Position numbers and translations under genes: made by a program
Notes under the pieces: model-generated
What the model was told of the DNA's origin: nothing
The model's input: the letters and a program-made list of their open reading frames with translations, nothing else
The model's database searches: none
Origin: Paralichthys olivaceus
Taxonomy: Eukaryota; Chordata; Actinopteri; Pleuronectiformes; Paralichthyidae
Direction: 5' to 3'
DNA: 64,000 nt
Assembly: GCF_024713975.1 (NCBI RefSeq)
Contig: NC_091095.1
Span: 19,376,501-19,440,500, forward strand
In this document: positions 33,454 to 51,700 of the stretch, piece by piece
Layout of the letters: each line of letters starts with the position of its first letter
Numbering within the stretch: position 1 is the first letter of the stretch

Positions 33454-36220
33454 TCATTTTTTCTTCTTGTCTTGAGTGCATCTTGGACAAAACCTGAGTG
33501 ATTTGAGAAGATGGAAAAAGACGTTATGACGCAGAACATTCAGGTGCTATCTGTATTAAAATAATGATGAATGAGCATCTCTCAGTTTATCTGCCTCTAA
33601 CTACTTAAAAGTGGTCTTACCATTTTCCTTTGGGTTTTGTGGCGAGATCAACACAAGCGAAGTGAAACCATTCAATTGGACACTGAAAAAAAGATGCAAA
33701 ACAATGATGGGCAGGTTGTCATTATACAGAAACTTGTTAGTTTTAATTTCAACAAAAGAGAAAAATGACGACACCTACATCTGGGTTATCGCATCCAATC
33801 ATCTCCCCATACGACACCTGATGGCACACGCAGTAAGTCGGCTCATTGGGATCGACTGGCATGTCCAAAACGTCTGACGGCTGCATGGGCAGGAGAGCAT
33901 CGCTCAAGTCTGGGCTGGAAGACCAACAGAACACATAAAGCATGATTTGAGTTAAACATAATTCAGCTATGGTGGAAATTAGAATCATTGGCAGGCTGAA
34001 TAAACAGTGGATGTGTGAATAATACAGGCTTTATAGGTTTGATAAAATGGGCAGATTCTGGAAGATGACATGTAGTAAACCCTCTGGCCTGACTGAGCCT
34101 CCAGCAACATCTTACCTATTTTTCATCTTCTTCTTCTTGGGAGAATCTTCATCAGACATTTTCCTTCCTCTTCCCCTGGATCCACGTTTCTCTCTTAGTC
34201 CCTTGGAATCACCTTCTATAAAAATATTGATATGTTAATATGTGCATACATTGGATTTGCAATGTCTTAGGATAAAAGCCTGCAGTTGTCCCACTAACTT
34301 TTCAGTGCTCTTCCCTCTGCACTTTCATAGCCGCTCACTTCCAGTTTCTCCTTTAGCTCATTCTCAAACCGTGCCAGATCGGCATCAAGTCTGCGGATAT
34401 GTTTGTCCACCTACGGAAAAAAGGTTGCATGTGGATTAGAACTTTACTGTGTGTATAGTTTAATTTGCAAATTGTAATAATTTATAAAAAAGTAATAAAC
34501 CTGTTGTTTGTGTTATAGTCAACATACTGACTCAATAAAACCTTGTGACCAAATAGCAGTACGTCTGTTTACCATTTCATATGTCTGCATTGCAAGCTGG
34601 ACTTTGTCATCGCTGAACTCTTTGCACTTGCTGTAGGCATTTTGGATCTTCTGCAGATGTTCCACTCTCTGTTCTGAGGCCAAGTTCTTCACATTCACTA
34701 TGTACTCTTCAGCAAGTTTGTCGATCTCTCCTTTCTTTTCTGCACAACAACATGAGCATTATAGTGCTGGAGAAAACCTTATGGATGGATACCTGTACAG
34801 ATGTTTTCATTCACTGCAGCTAACAGTTGTTATTTTCCACATGTCAACACAGGGAATACAGGTGTTTGGGTATGCCTGTTCCAGTGTGCTGATATTGGAC
34901 ATTTTGTCTCAGTGGCCTGGTTTATTGGGACAGTTAAAAGACTGAACACTGTCAATATAACTGCTTACACATGTGATATTTATCTGCCACGAAGTCACCA
35001 AACAAAAATAATGAAGTTGCATATTAAGATGCCAATAATCTCAGTGATTAAATGCTCACCTTCAGTCCTATTGTCCAGGTCCCGCATCAAGGTAAAATTT
35101 CTCTGCAGCTCACATGGTAAGTTTTCAATACCTAAGGAAGAGATTTAGGACAATGTGCTTATTTTTTCCATTAAACTCAAGTGGTGTCATGCTTTTCATT
35201 TACAATCTAGGACCTCCTCTCAGTCATATACTGCTTTTAAATGTTAAACCTGCAATGATTTTTGATAATAATATCAATTCAGAGGTGACCACAACAAATC
35301 AATCCTACTGCAAGTTGTTAAGATTAAATGAGACTGAGTCTATGCTGTTGATTGACAGACACAACACATTTTAAATTTCATGTGCAAAAATGAGGATATC
35401 TCAGGTTTTAGTAGGAAGCATATTTCACAATGAATTGCAAACAAGAGATGAAACAACTCAGTAACAAAATAAAAGTGTGGTACAAAAATAAACATAACAC
35501 ACTGCTCTTGGATGTCTGTCCAAAGTTGTATTAGTTTAAAAGGAAACCAAGGTGAGTTGGCACTGATCGCACAGTTATAAGAATATCATCCGCTCTCCCT
35601 CGGTGTCACTGTTCGAATCCTTTCACGTTACAATGTGACGCACATCACACACCCCGCCCCGGCGCGTAAATGGTTATGTAAATACGAGAAAATGAAACGC
35701 GGTAACCAACAGGTTGCAGATACAAGGAGTCCACTAGCATAAAGCTAAACACCCATGTTGACTTAAAATGGACACCGTTTTTAAAAGTTGAATATGACTT
35801 GTTATACCGCCTTGCATACACATGTATCTGGCTACGAGCTACAACAATGACATAACATGACATAAACATCATCCGCTGACTGGCTCACTGCAAACTTTAA
35901 ATGTGCAGCACTGGGCCAGACAGTGAGTGCCTTTGCCCCCGAGAGAATTTATCACATCAAAATCTGAGTTTGTGAAACTTTATCCCAATGATCACGATGC
36001 TAATCACTTAGCTAGCGAGCTAACGTCACTGAGCCAACAGCTACTTGCTAGCGCAGTGCGCCTCTACCTGTCAGTGACCCGCCCCGAGAAAAAGTGTCCG
36101 ATACAGTCAAACTAAAGAAACACGAAACAAACGCAACATGTGGACAACGCTGCTGCAGACACAGCGTGTCACAGGTTACTCACTGTCAAGATAATGTTCC
36201 AGATATATCGCCGTCGCCAT
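33454..36220 (-). CDS. ing5: Inhibitor of growth protein 5 (PHD-finger chromatin reader)
   Basis: Eight exons (36184-36220, 35060-35131, 34573-34739, 34299-34410, 34116-34215, 33779-33914, 33621-33682, 33454-33493) join in phase to 726 nt, 241 aa; human ING5 has 240. The start [12 protein letters not shown], then [45 protein letters not shown] (ING coiled coil), a basic stretch with GSRGRGR and PKKKKMK, and a C4HC3 PHD finger from about 188 ([20 protein letters not shown] ... HFACVD ... WFCPRC). The PHD reads trimethylated H3K4; ING5 belongs to HBO1 and MOZ/MORF acetyltransferase complexes in the nucleus. ING5 is favoured over ING4 by MATA at the start and by [12 protein letters not shown]. 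The tail TQDKKKK is slightly shorter than the human VQEKRKKK. Confidence 0.95.
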
Positions 36221-37000
36221 TTCCAGTTAGCTACTTAGCTTCCGCGCTGCTCCGGTTAGCCCGCAGTGTGTTGGCTGCTGGAGCGCTGTCGGGTTTGTTT
36301 TGTAACCCTGGGTCGCCCGCCGGCCAATGGGTTGGAGATACTCGATTGTGTCTGCAGGCCTCCTCTTCGGGCGGGGTTAAAAACCACTGCTGTAAACAGA
36401 CAGAATAAGTTTCCATTCAGCGCGCAGACACAGAAATCAAACCATTAAACATTTTCAACTCTTGATCCCACCTTGCTGCTTACAACAGCGCCCTGCTCAC
36501 ACGATCTACCCGCCTCAGTGAGATGAGCAGCTGTTTACTGTCTAAGACCGTCCGCCATGTGAGGGCACCGAGATGCAGGGGGACTGAAAACGAGCGCGCC
36601 CTCGCCGCCTGTACTCGCACTTTCCACGGCTCCGGTGCGGTCAGCTGATACGTCACGTAAATAAAAACAACAACAAACAAGCGCTCCCTCCTCTGAGCTG
36701 GACATCCGCGAAGATGCTCCGTGGGCGGGGCTAACGGGAACTTTAGACGTGAGAATAACGGGCCGAGTCTCGGTTCATCGGCTTTTTTATTTCGCTCCGA
36801 GGGTCGCATCGTCGTTTCTCTGTCACGTCTCACTTCCGTGTTTGCTGCGTCTCGGACGAAGGTTTCATCTTTTCTCCAAAAACGATAACAGCCGAGTAAG
36901 TAGCCGAATCTCACACCGTGCCACACGATCATCGACAGTTTTAGTGTTGAGCTAACGAGTTAGCACTGAACTAGTGGGTCAACTTGCTGCTGACGTGCTT
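36221..37000. promoter_or_regulatory. Divergent GC-rich promoter region of ing5 and plekhb2
   Basis: The stretch is clearly richer in CG dinucleotides than its surroundings, especially 36500-36850. It lies upstream of ing5 (minus) and carries the probable non-coding first exon of plekhb2, ending at a donor-like GCCGA/GTAAGT at about 36896. A CpG-island-type bidirectional promoter is inferred. Confidence 0.6.
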
Positions 37001-37533
37001 GTCACAACAACGCCAGCTAACTTTGGTTAATGCTACGTTTGGTAGCATCGAAGAAACTCAAGCTATTAATTGAAGCTATGACTAAGTCGTTGCGCTAATA
37101 TTGTCAGGTGTACAACACCACCTCACCATTTAAAATCGTTTCATAAGAAATAAGGTGACGTGTTCACAGGTGTTCTGTGGTTACTTGAAGCTAACATCAG
37201 TCACTTTAGCTAGCAGTGGCAGAAGACCATGCACATTATGAAGGAAGTTGAAGTCCTTCTATTGACAGCGATCTACGTTAGCTGCTGACGTAATGAAGAA
37301 CCATGTGGTGTCAACCCTCGTGATTAGCTCCTGCGTTGACTTTGAAACAAGACTATTGTTTACTTTTTGTCACAGCTATTATGTTTTGGTCGGATAATAT
37401 GTCCCAACAGCGTGAAGAGTCACGAGGTTTGTGTGACTCAGCCTCGCCCTGTCACCAGACAACAGATTGCTCCAATAATATTACAGATCCTGTACTTTAT
37501 GTATTTGTTTTATCTCTAGGTGTTACTTTCAAG

Positions 37534-39540
37534 ATGGCTATGGTTAAGAGTGGCTGGCTCCATCGACAAAGTGAGTGTTGGTACATGCATTGTGAAAAGG
37601 TTCGGTTTAGCTTTCAGTGTAAGTAAATTCAATTTGAATGTGACAATAATTAAGGTACCATACTTCGCCGGTGGAAAAGAAACTGGTTTGACTTGTGGGC
37701 TGATGGACGACTCGTCTTCTACAATGATCAACAACGCCGTGACATGGAGGATGATATTCACATGAGGGTCGACTGCATTAACATCCGCAGCTCTGCAGCA
37801 TGTCAAGGTACTTGTCACGGGTCGCATGGTGATGTTAGTGGCGCCATATTAACAGTATCAACCAACTTCTGCTCGTGCATTTAACCCTGCCTACTTCTGT
37901 TTGTCCTCCTCAGAGCTGAACCCACCGGAGGGGAAGATGCGTGATGCTTTGCTTCAAATAGTGTGCAGAGATGGTCGTGTCATCAGCCTATGTGCAGACA
38001 GTGCAGATGATGCTCTGTAAGGAAACACTTGCATGCTGAGTCATACTATCAGTTTGAGGAATTCATTTGGCTCCTCTGTTTTGTTTCTCTGTTGTGGAAG
38101 TTGAAAGTTTTAGTTTAAGGAATTCTGTGTTTATGTTTTCAGCACATACATTAATTTAATTACAATACGACATGGTTTTCACTTCTGTTGCAGGGCATGG
38201 ACCATGGCACTTCAGGATGCCAGAATTAATGCAGTGAGTTTCTGCTACTTCTCAAATTACTGGGGTTTTGTTTTACCAGAAAAAGAATATGGGGAAATTC
38301 TTTAATTTAAGCTCTGACATAAACTTAAAGAAAATATCATATTATTAAATTTCCATGATTAAGGCTCAGAATGCATGATTGCTGGATAATTTGTTTTTCT
38401 TATTTCTTATTTGTGTCAGACAACTCTCATATTCTTTTTTTCATAGTATAACCTCAATACAGCATAAGGAACTTTTTTTTTACTTTTATATTTTAAGGTG
38501 GTCGCTGCTCCTCAGATCGGCTTTGCACAGGAAGCAATGGCATCTGCTCCACCCCCCTACTCAGAATATGCACCCCCACCTCAGGTAATAAGCATAAACA
38601 TGACAGAAGTCAACTATTTGTTTTTTTGATTCGATTGGAACTAACGGTATGGAACTAAAGCACAAATATCGGTATTTACCAGTATTTGCTTTTTTTATCC
38701 ACCTCTTTAAAAGGGTTTATAATCAAAAGTAAGATATATTTTTGTTAATGTGCTTAGTATGATGTGTGTTTTTGTATTCATATTTTTACACTGGATATCG
38801 CATTTAATTGCTGTATATACTAGACTAAACTAAACTGTTGAGCTTAGTTTTACCTGAACCTTCTTAAGGGTAAACCAAGCTATGAGTTAAAATTGGAAAG
38901 TTAAAAAAAAAAGACTACATAACAACATGCAATGCTGTGGTGTACTGCCATCTACTGGTAAAGTAATTAAGCAATATTAAAATACACTGAAGTAGGTTTG
39001 TTGGTACTCCCCCCTCCCCCATAGAGAATGAACTGAGTTCTGAAAGTCTTCTCTCTTTGTCACCAGCCTTATGCTCCAGGCCCATATGGAGACTATGCTG
39101 CACCTCCTCCACATGCAACCCAGATTGTCTACTCTGCTGATGGGCAGCCCTACGCTGTTGCTTATCCTTATCAGTACCAAGGTAAATATTTGTTAGCACA
39201 TGTATAGAAGTAAACCATTGCACTGAATGAAAGGTAGCACGTGTCTGCTGTTGTTTGCTGCTTTGTTCATTTTATCCAACGCAAATCATAGAGCCTGATG
39301 AAATGAAACTTAAACCTTCTGATTAGAAGTTGTTCATTTAAACAACTTTAAATCTCATCATCACAAACATGAATGGGACATCATTTTGCTGTTTTCCTTC
39401 CAGGTGGGTTTGCTGCTCCTGGAGGGAACCATGTCATTATTCGGGAGCACCAGCGTGACGACGGAGGAGATGTAGCTCTGGGCATGCTCGCTGGAGCAGC
39501 CACTGGTTTGGCACTCGGCTCTCTCTTCTCCGTCTTTTAA
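37534..39540 (+). CDS. plekhb2: Pleckstrin homology domain family B member 2 (evectin-2)
   Basis: Seven exons (37534-37570, 37655-37807, 37914-38016, 38194-38233, 38498-38584, 39067-39181, 39404-39540) join in phase to 672 nt, 223 aa; human PLEKHB2 has 222. The start MAMVKSGWLHRQ with RRWKRNWFDLWADG is the PH domain (about residues 2-105). A proline/tyrosine-rich linker (SAPPPYSEYAPPP, QPYAVAYPYQY) follows, then VIIREHQRDD and a C-terminal hydrophobic anchor LGMLAGAATGLALGSLF. Evectin-2 binds phosphatidylserine through its PH domain and works at recycling endosomes in retrograde traffic. The initiator ATG follows an acceptor (TCTCTAG) at about 37519, so an upstream non-coding exon is expected. 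The 3' UTR runs about 1.2 kb, with AATAAA at 40696 and 40753. Confidence 0.96.
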
Positions 39541-40695
39541 TATCTTGACTAACTTATAACTAGTAGCACATTGTTCCCCCCGTCTGCACAGCGTTAGGCT
39601 TCTTCTACGTGCCCTTACATGAGTTGGAGTGAAATGTGTCTGTTTGGCTACTTCCATCGATGAAGCATGATTGTGATGGGCAGGCAAACTACTCTCTATA
39701 TGTCCTATAAACACAGTAAATACTGTTAGCACTTTCTCATACGCCCTGTGTGGCAGTGTCCCTCTCCCTCTGTGTTATCTCAATATGAATGTTTTTAACC
39801 AAAAATACAAGTTATTCACTTTAAGAATTATTTGAATGGCAGGAAAGATGCTTCTCTTCTTATGTACACTTTATCTCCTCTCAGCTGACGTCTCAGTCAG
39901 GTTTAGTTTCTGTTTCCTGGAGCACATTTGTCCTTTCTGTTTGAGGAAATATAACGGTCATGAATTTTTACATACATGTTTTTTGTTTGTGTTCACAGTA
40001 CCTTATTTGATTTAGTTTTAGTCTTGTTGTACGTGTGCAGTGTTTCCTCTGCTCAACAGCTTATTTGTGGTGGCAGCGATGAGAGTTGTGTTAAGAGGAA
40101 TGCGCACACACAAAGCAATAATCACTTTCAATGTAGCACGTTGGACTCTGGTTGAGATGGAAGTTTGTCTTCACCACAAATAAGTCTGTCTTAGAAAACA
40201 CTGGCTTTTACACGATGTGCTTTAAAGTGAAAAGGGACATCACTCCTGTTGACTCTTATGTATATTTGCTTGTGTTATTTATGGTCCCTAATTTTCATTG
40301 GCAGCTGTCGAGTCACACTTTTCATGTCTCGTGAAGTGGTATTTTCTTTTCATTTCAATTTACACAATATACGTATCAGGTTGATCAGTCCCTTGAGATT
40401 TAGCCACATTTCAGTTGCTCATTATTTTCCAACTTAAATGGCTTGAATATTTTCATCTGTATTATTCATCATGATGAGTTTATTTATTCAAGAATTTATT
40501 TATTCAATTTAAACAGCAACTTCTGCCAAATGTAAAACACTTTGATTTGCTTTTCAAGAAGCTGAATATCTTCATGGCATCTTCTAATGGCACTAACTGA
40601 AGAGATGAACGAGACAAATGATTTCAGTTTTACAAATGATTGTATTAGCAGCGTAACACTGATGTCATTTTTCTACAGGTCATAAATTGATGTAA

Positions 40696-40758
40696 AATAA
40701 ATTGTATTTCTCTTAACAAATGTACTAATTAAAAAATGTACCCTGCATTTAAAATAAA
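40696..40758 (+). promoter_or_regulatory. plekhb2: Two poly(A) signals of plekhb2
   Basis: AATAAA at 40696-40701 and again at 40753-40758, about 1.2 kb past the stop codon. Confidence 0.6.
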
Positions 40759-40832
40759 ATGACACTTGTTTTGTGTTTTTTTTAAATGTGAGACACGCAT
40801 CAAGAACAAAAGTGCAAATGAGCATGTTACGC

Positions 40833-40838
40833 TTTATT
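40833..40838 (-). promoter_or_regulatory. vps4b: Candidate poly(A) signal of vps4b
   Basis: TTTATT on plus reads AATAAA on minus. It is about 970 bp past the vps4b stop and only 75-130 bp from the plekhb2 signals, so the two 3' UTRs end nearly back to back. A second TTTATT near 41096 would give a shorter UTR. Confidence 0.45.
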
Positions 40839-41335
40839 CATGTAACCAATAAGTGACCTCAACAAACACCAGAAGAAACTCTTAAGACACATGGTCCCAT
40901 TGAGAACAGGCTGAGCACACAGACGGGATGTATAAATAATTCCGAACACAGCTAGTGCAGAAAATATGTGCATTGACACTCACTCGATGTCCATGCACAC
41001 AGATCAAAATTCAGAAATGCTTTTAAAAGCATTTCAGTAAAATATATTCTGAGTCCTGTAAAATTCATCAACTGCAGAGATTCAGAAAACACCCTTTATT
41101 TTTGCAAAGAATATACAAATTCATTGATGCTGCTTTTCAAATAACCCACATGATTTAAAGAGAGCAAACTCTCTAAATGTTATAGTAGTTGTTCCCATTC
41201 ACAAAAAAACAACCCTGAAACCAATTCTGTTGAGAACAATACGAGTACAATCCTCCTTAGACAATGGTGAGAGGTACGTAGTGTTGAAAAGGTGCATTTA
41301 CCCACAGTCACTGTTGCACAATCATCGACTCCATA

Positions 41336-41410
41336 TAAATATATATATATGTATGTATATATATATATATATATATACACACACATATATATACATATAT
41401 ATATATATTT
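41336..41410. repeat. (AT)n-rich microsatellite
   Basis: Interrupted TATA runs with GTATG and CACACA breaks, in the vps4b 3' UTR. Confidence 0.9.
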
Positions 41411-41805
41411 AAAGACAGAAGGTTTTCTTTAAAAAAATAAAGAGATTATCTTTTAAGTTTTAGAATTGCAAAAATAAAATCAACAAGTAAAAGAAACACA
41501 AAACCTTAGATGTGAAGATGTAAACGATTGTTATGTTAGTAATAAAAAGTGCTGAAACTGTTGATTTATTGATTATATTTCATTAATTAATCATCTTATT
41601 TGTCACAAACAACAAACTTTTGCTGTTGGAGCATTTTTTTTTCATATCTTATGGTAACATACTTTGTTCTGACAACCAGGGTCATAAACTAAGTTTAGGA
41701 AAACCTGCTATAGACCAGACAGATGGATGAAACAATCAAAACCTTAACTGAGAGTGACAACCGTTGTGAACTGTCGTCTGTTTCACGAGCAGAGTGTGGA
41801 TAGTG

Positions 41806-47606
<5,801 letters not shown>

Positions 47607-48498
47607 TAGTTCCGGTGAAGTGTTTCCTGTCCTCTAAAATAAACTGTCAACGGACCCTCTCTCGTTTCTTCCTGTTTGCCGAAGTTTATTCCTTCATTTT
47701 GTAACAAGTTCAGACTGAAACCATCGTTTAAGGTTTTGTTTCTCTTCCGCATTAGAAAAAAAAAAGTCCACTGTCACTTCCGCAGTGGTCACGTGACGTG
47801 ACAGTGTTGTTGTCTGGTTGAACATCGGCTGGATTTTTTATTTTACACACATCTCATTGTGTTTCATACAAACAGAACCATTTAAAGTTACTACATAGAT
47901 TATAAATATTTATAATCAATTACTATGAAGAAATGAATGAATTACTACTTCTACTTAATTAACTACACTTCAGGTGTTTCAGATGTCAGGCAGGTGTGAA
48001 AGACTGACCTCTAGTGGCTATTAGTCACTATAACATATCAGCATGTTTAATATGGAAGATATCTTTGTTTAACTATTGTAATTGTATTGTTTCTATAACA
48101 TGTAATATCGAATTGTTTGATTATTGTAATTTGATTGTTTTTATAATATCTAATTGTTTTGTTATTGTAAGTTTTTTTGTCTCTATAATTTATAATATCC
48201 TTTGTTTTATTGTTGTACTTATTGTTTCTATAATATCTAATTTTTTACAATTATAATTTGATTGTTTCTATAATATGTTATATCTCACAGTTTTATTATT
48301 GTAATTGTAGTTTCTATATGTAAAATCTCATTGTTTAACTATTGTGATTGTATTTGTATTTTGTATTTAATAGTTTCTACGACATCTAATATCTCCTTGT
48401 TTTATTATTTCTAATCGTTTTTTTCCCCCTCTTTACACCTATGTGACTTTACAAAAAAAATAAAGCCACACTGTCACTGCTGCATTAATTAACAAATT
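47607..48498. other. vps4b promoter side and AT-rich spacer before ankrd29
   Basis: The first 200 bp upstream of vps4b are moderately GC-rich and include a CACGTGACGTGAC motif near 47790, an E-box/CRE-like site. Beyond it lies the AT-rich minisatellite. No gene is seen. Confidence 0.45.
48050..48425. repeat. AT-rich minisatellite, about 40-50 bp unit
   Basis: About eight diverged units built from ATTGTTTTATTATTGTAATT followed by GTTTCTATAATATCTAAT. Unit length varies between roughly 40 and 51 bp. It lies between the vps4b promoter side and the ankrd29 3' end. Confidence 0.85.
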
Positions 48499-48503
48499 TA
48501 CCC

Positions 48504-48509
48504 TTTATT
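48504..48509 (-). promoter_or_regulatory. ankrd29: Poly(A) signal of ankrd29
   Basis: TTTATT on plus (AATAAA on minus) about 290 bp past the ankrd29 stop codon. Confidence 0.6.
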
Positions 48510-48798
48510 GCATTTATTAAAAAAGCAAATAAATAGTGTGCAAAATATCTAAAAATCTTACATCACCTGGGGGGTAAACAAAAATAAATGCATTTACTGT
48601 AGAACACCGGTGTAAAGGGTAATTCATGGGAGGACAAATGCATTATGGTTGCACATTGTGTTGCGTAATATTTAGTCCAGGTTTATTCGACATATGACAG
48701 CAAGCACCACATACAGTACATGTTGAGTTGGAGTAGATTTGACACTGAGTTGTCACATCAGTGTGGTTCAGGCATGAAGGGAGGAGTCTGGGTTATTA

Positions 48799-51700
48799 TC
48801 AGCTGTCTCCGTTTAAGATGCTTGGACGTAAAACTTTAAGGATGCGTTGGCTCTTTGTAAGATCAGCAGGGAGTTCATTATGCTGTAAAAACACACACGA
48901 GGAAAAGTTAATGAGCCGAAAGTACTTATGTTCTGTGTGTTTATTATCCCACCCTGCAAATGTTATGGCCCTCACTTTGTTTGGCAGTGTGGGGTCTGCG
49001 TTGGCCCCGAGCAGCAGCAGAACGGTTTGCAGATTTCCACCCATAACACCAGCATGTAGGGCCGTGGAGCCATTCTGGAGACAACAAAAAAACATTTCTT
49101 CATAAAGCTTGTGGAGTGGTATTAGATTCTCCACTCAAAAACAAATATAAATCTGATCTGCAAAGACTCTGGCTCCAAATTACATCACCGGTAAGAAGGC
49201 AGCGTTCATATCTGGGATTTTTTGGCTTCATTTCTGGATAATGGGAGGAGGTTAAGACGCCTCGTCCTTCTTTACATACAGCGTGTGATTTATGCACTGA
49301 CTGGGAAGCTATAGCCAGGAGTCTTTTAGATTAACTCAGCACAGATGCTGGAGATTTGTGAAAACAGCTTTTCTGGTACAGACTGAACCAACAAAATGTT
49401 AGTAAACTTGTTGCTAGATGGATTTTATTATTGCCAGACAAAGCCAAACAAGCTGTTTCCCCATTTGCAGTCAGATGATAACTGTAGCTTTATATTTGGT
49501 GTTTAGACATGAGTGTGGTACCGACCTGCTCATCTAACTCTTGCCAACAAATCAAATATGGTTATTTATCCAGAACATCTCAATATTCCTTTAAAAAGGG
49601 AAATGAGCTGGGACAGGATCTTCTACCTTGAGAAGGCCGAGTGAGGGAGAAAACTTGAGGAGCTCCTCGATGACACTGCTGTGTCCTTTTAAAGCCGCTT
49701 TAAATAACGCTGTTGATCCATCCTCAAGAGACAGAAAAGACAAAAACTGAAGTTACTGAGCATTAATCTACATGTTAGGTCTGTTTCCTGTTTCCTCAGT
49801 AGTCAATGAAATGTAGATGTTCTTAAATTTGAATTAACAAATGATTAACATCTGCTTTAATACTGTAGAAACAAGCTATAAACTGTTTACTGGATGTTAT
49901 GGTGAACTTGAAGCAAACAGTTGTGGATATCTAGATCAGGGGGCGGATGCAGGGATTTGTCACTTTGTTTAACATTATAGATATATGGTAAGTATATAGA
50001 TATATGGTAAGTAAATGGACTTTAGGTGAGAATTGTTATGTAAATGGTTATTTCAAGGATCAGACTACACTTTTTTTATAATATATATGATTCTCTTGGT
50101 TCCATTGGCCATATAAGGAAGCTGTTGACTCCAATAGGTTTGGGCTACGTGATATCGATGAATAAACAAACCTTTTGTGTGCATTTCTATGTGCTTTGAT
50201 GATTCTGAATGAACAACCTACTTGTCTGTCTGCATCTCGATCTGCACCTCGCAAGAGCAGCACCTTCACCACCTCACTGTGACCCATCTGAGCCGCCATC
50301 CACAGGGGGGCAGTGCCATCCTGGAGAAGACGCAGGTGCATTGAGACGAGGAGGAAAAATAGGAGCAAAGAAAAATAGGGATGAGGGATGAGACAGGCAG
50401 ACAGGGATGTGAGCTGAAGAGGGAGAGACTTTACCTCCCTCGCTTGGTTGACCTTGGCACCAGAGGCAAGCAGCTGACGTATCACTGTCACATGACCCTC
50501 CTGGGCTGCGAGGAACAGAGGCGTGGCACCATCCTAAAACATAAAAGAATCTTCTTGAACACCGTAATATTTGTCTCCTGTACACCTGTTTGCTGAAAAC
50601 CTGTCTAAATGACAATATTCCTACAAAATAAAGGTTTATTCATTACAAATGATCAAATTACTGCTATTTCATAATGTAAGTTTGTGCTGTCAGGTTGTTT
50701 TCCACTGCATAATCCTGCTGAATGCCAGCCGGGTCTGACTCAGCAGTCTGCAGAAACCGGAGAGGCTGGATTCCAGGTGCTGGGACATTGTGTGCAAGTG
50801 TCAGACAGGGAGGCTTTAACACAGAGAGGAGAGGACTCGGGCCTAAAGAGGGGCCGCAGAGGTTAGAGCAGCTCACATGCAGCTGGTCGTGAACATTGGC
50901 TCCATTCCTCAGCAGCGTGTCCACCACCTTGGAGTGTCCATACTGAGCGGCGGCGGTGAGAGCGGTGCCACCGTCCTGCCACAAAACATTTGAGGACACA
51001 CGAGAAGAAAACAACGTTTTTAGTGCAGTAGTGGGCTGGAGAGACACACACAAAGCAGCCTGGGCTATTCTGTGCATCATTTTTGTGTCTTTAGCGCAAC
51101 ATGAAGCCCCAAGTCTGAGATGATAGCATCGCACTGAGCGTAATAAAGACAGTGACGCATGTGGTCATGCCCTATAACATACCTTTGTCTGGAATTCAGT
51201 GGAGGCACCAAACTCAAAAAGGAGCTTCACCACGTCACGGTGTCCCTGCTGGGAAGCGAAGAACAGAGCGGTAGAACCTGTCTGGAGAGGACGACAAAAA
51301 CAGATACAGCTGATGTCATTCTATATGAAATCAACCCCAGTGTTTGCTTTTGGAAATGTGAAGTTGGGTCTATTCTGTTAATTTAGCTTGATGCTTTTTC
51401 ACCTAATCTGCATTGTTTTAATTTTGGTGCCTCTGAAACCCAGGATGAGTAAAGTCAGAGGAAGAGTATCCACATATTTGTGTTGAAATTCTGAGTCCTC
51501 TTTAAGAAGCCAGAGGAAGGTACAAAGTATCTAGAGAGGGAACAGTGGGTTGTTGAGATGAGTCAAGGTTTAGATAGATTTGTCCAATAGAGTAGGTCAA
51601 CATGAAGAATGATGGTTTGTGACCCCCGTGACTTGCTGAAATTATAACACTCCTCAGACACTGTGACGGCAATACAACTGCTCACTTGTTCTCGACTCTT

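Noticed and set aside
36480-36932. 150-codon open frame on the minus strand in the ing5/plekhb2 promoter
   Set aside because: CpG-rich sequence lowers stop frequency; the peptide looks like nothing known and lies over the plekhb2 promoter and first exon.
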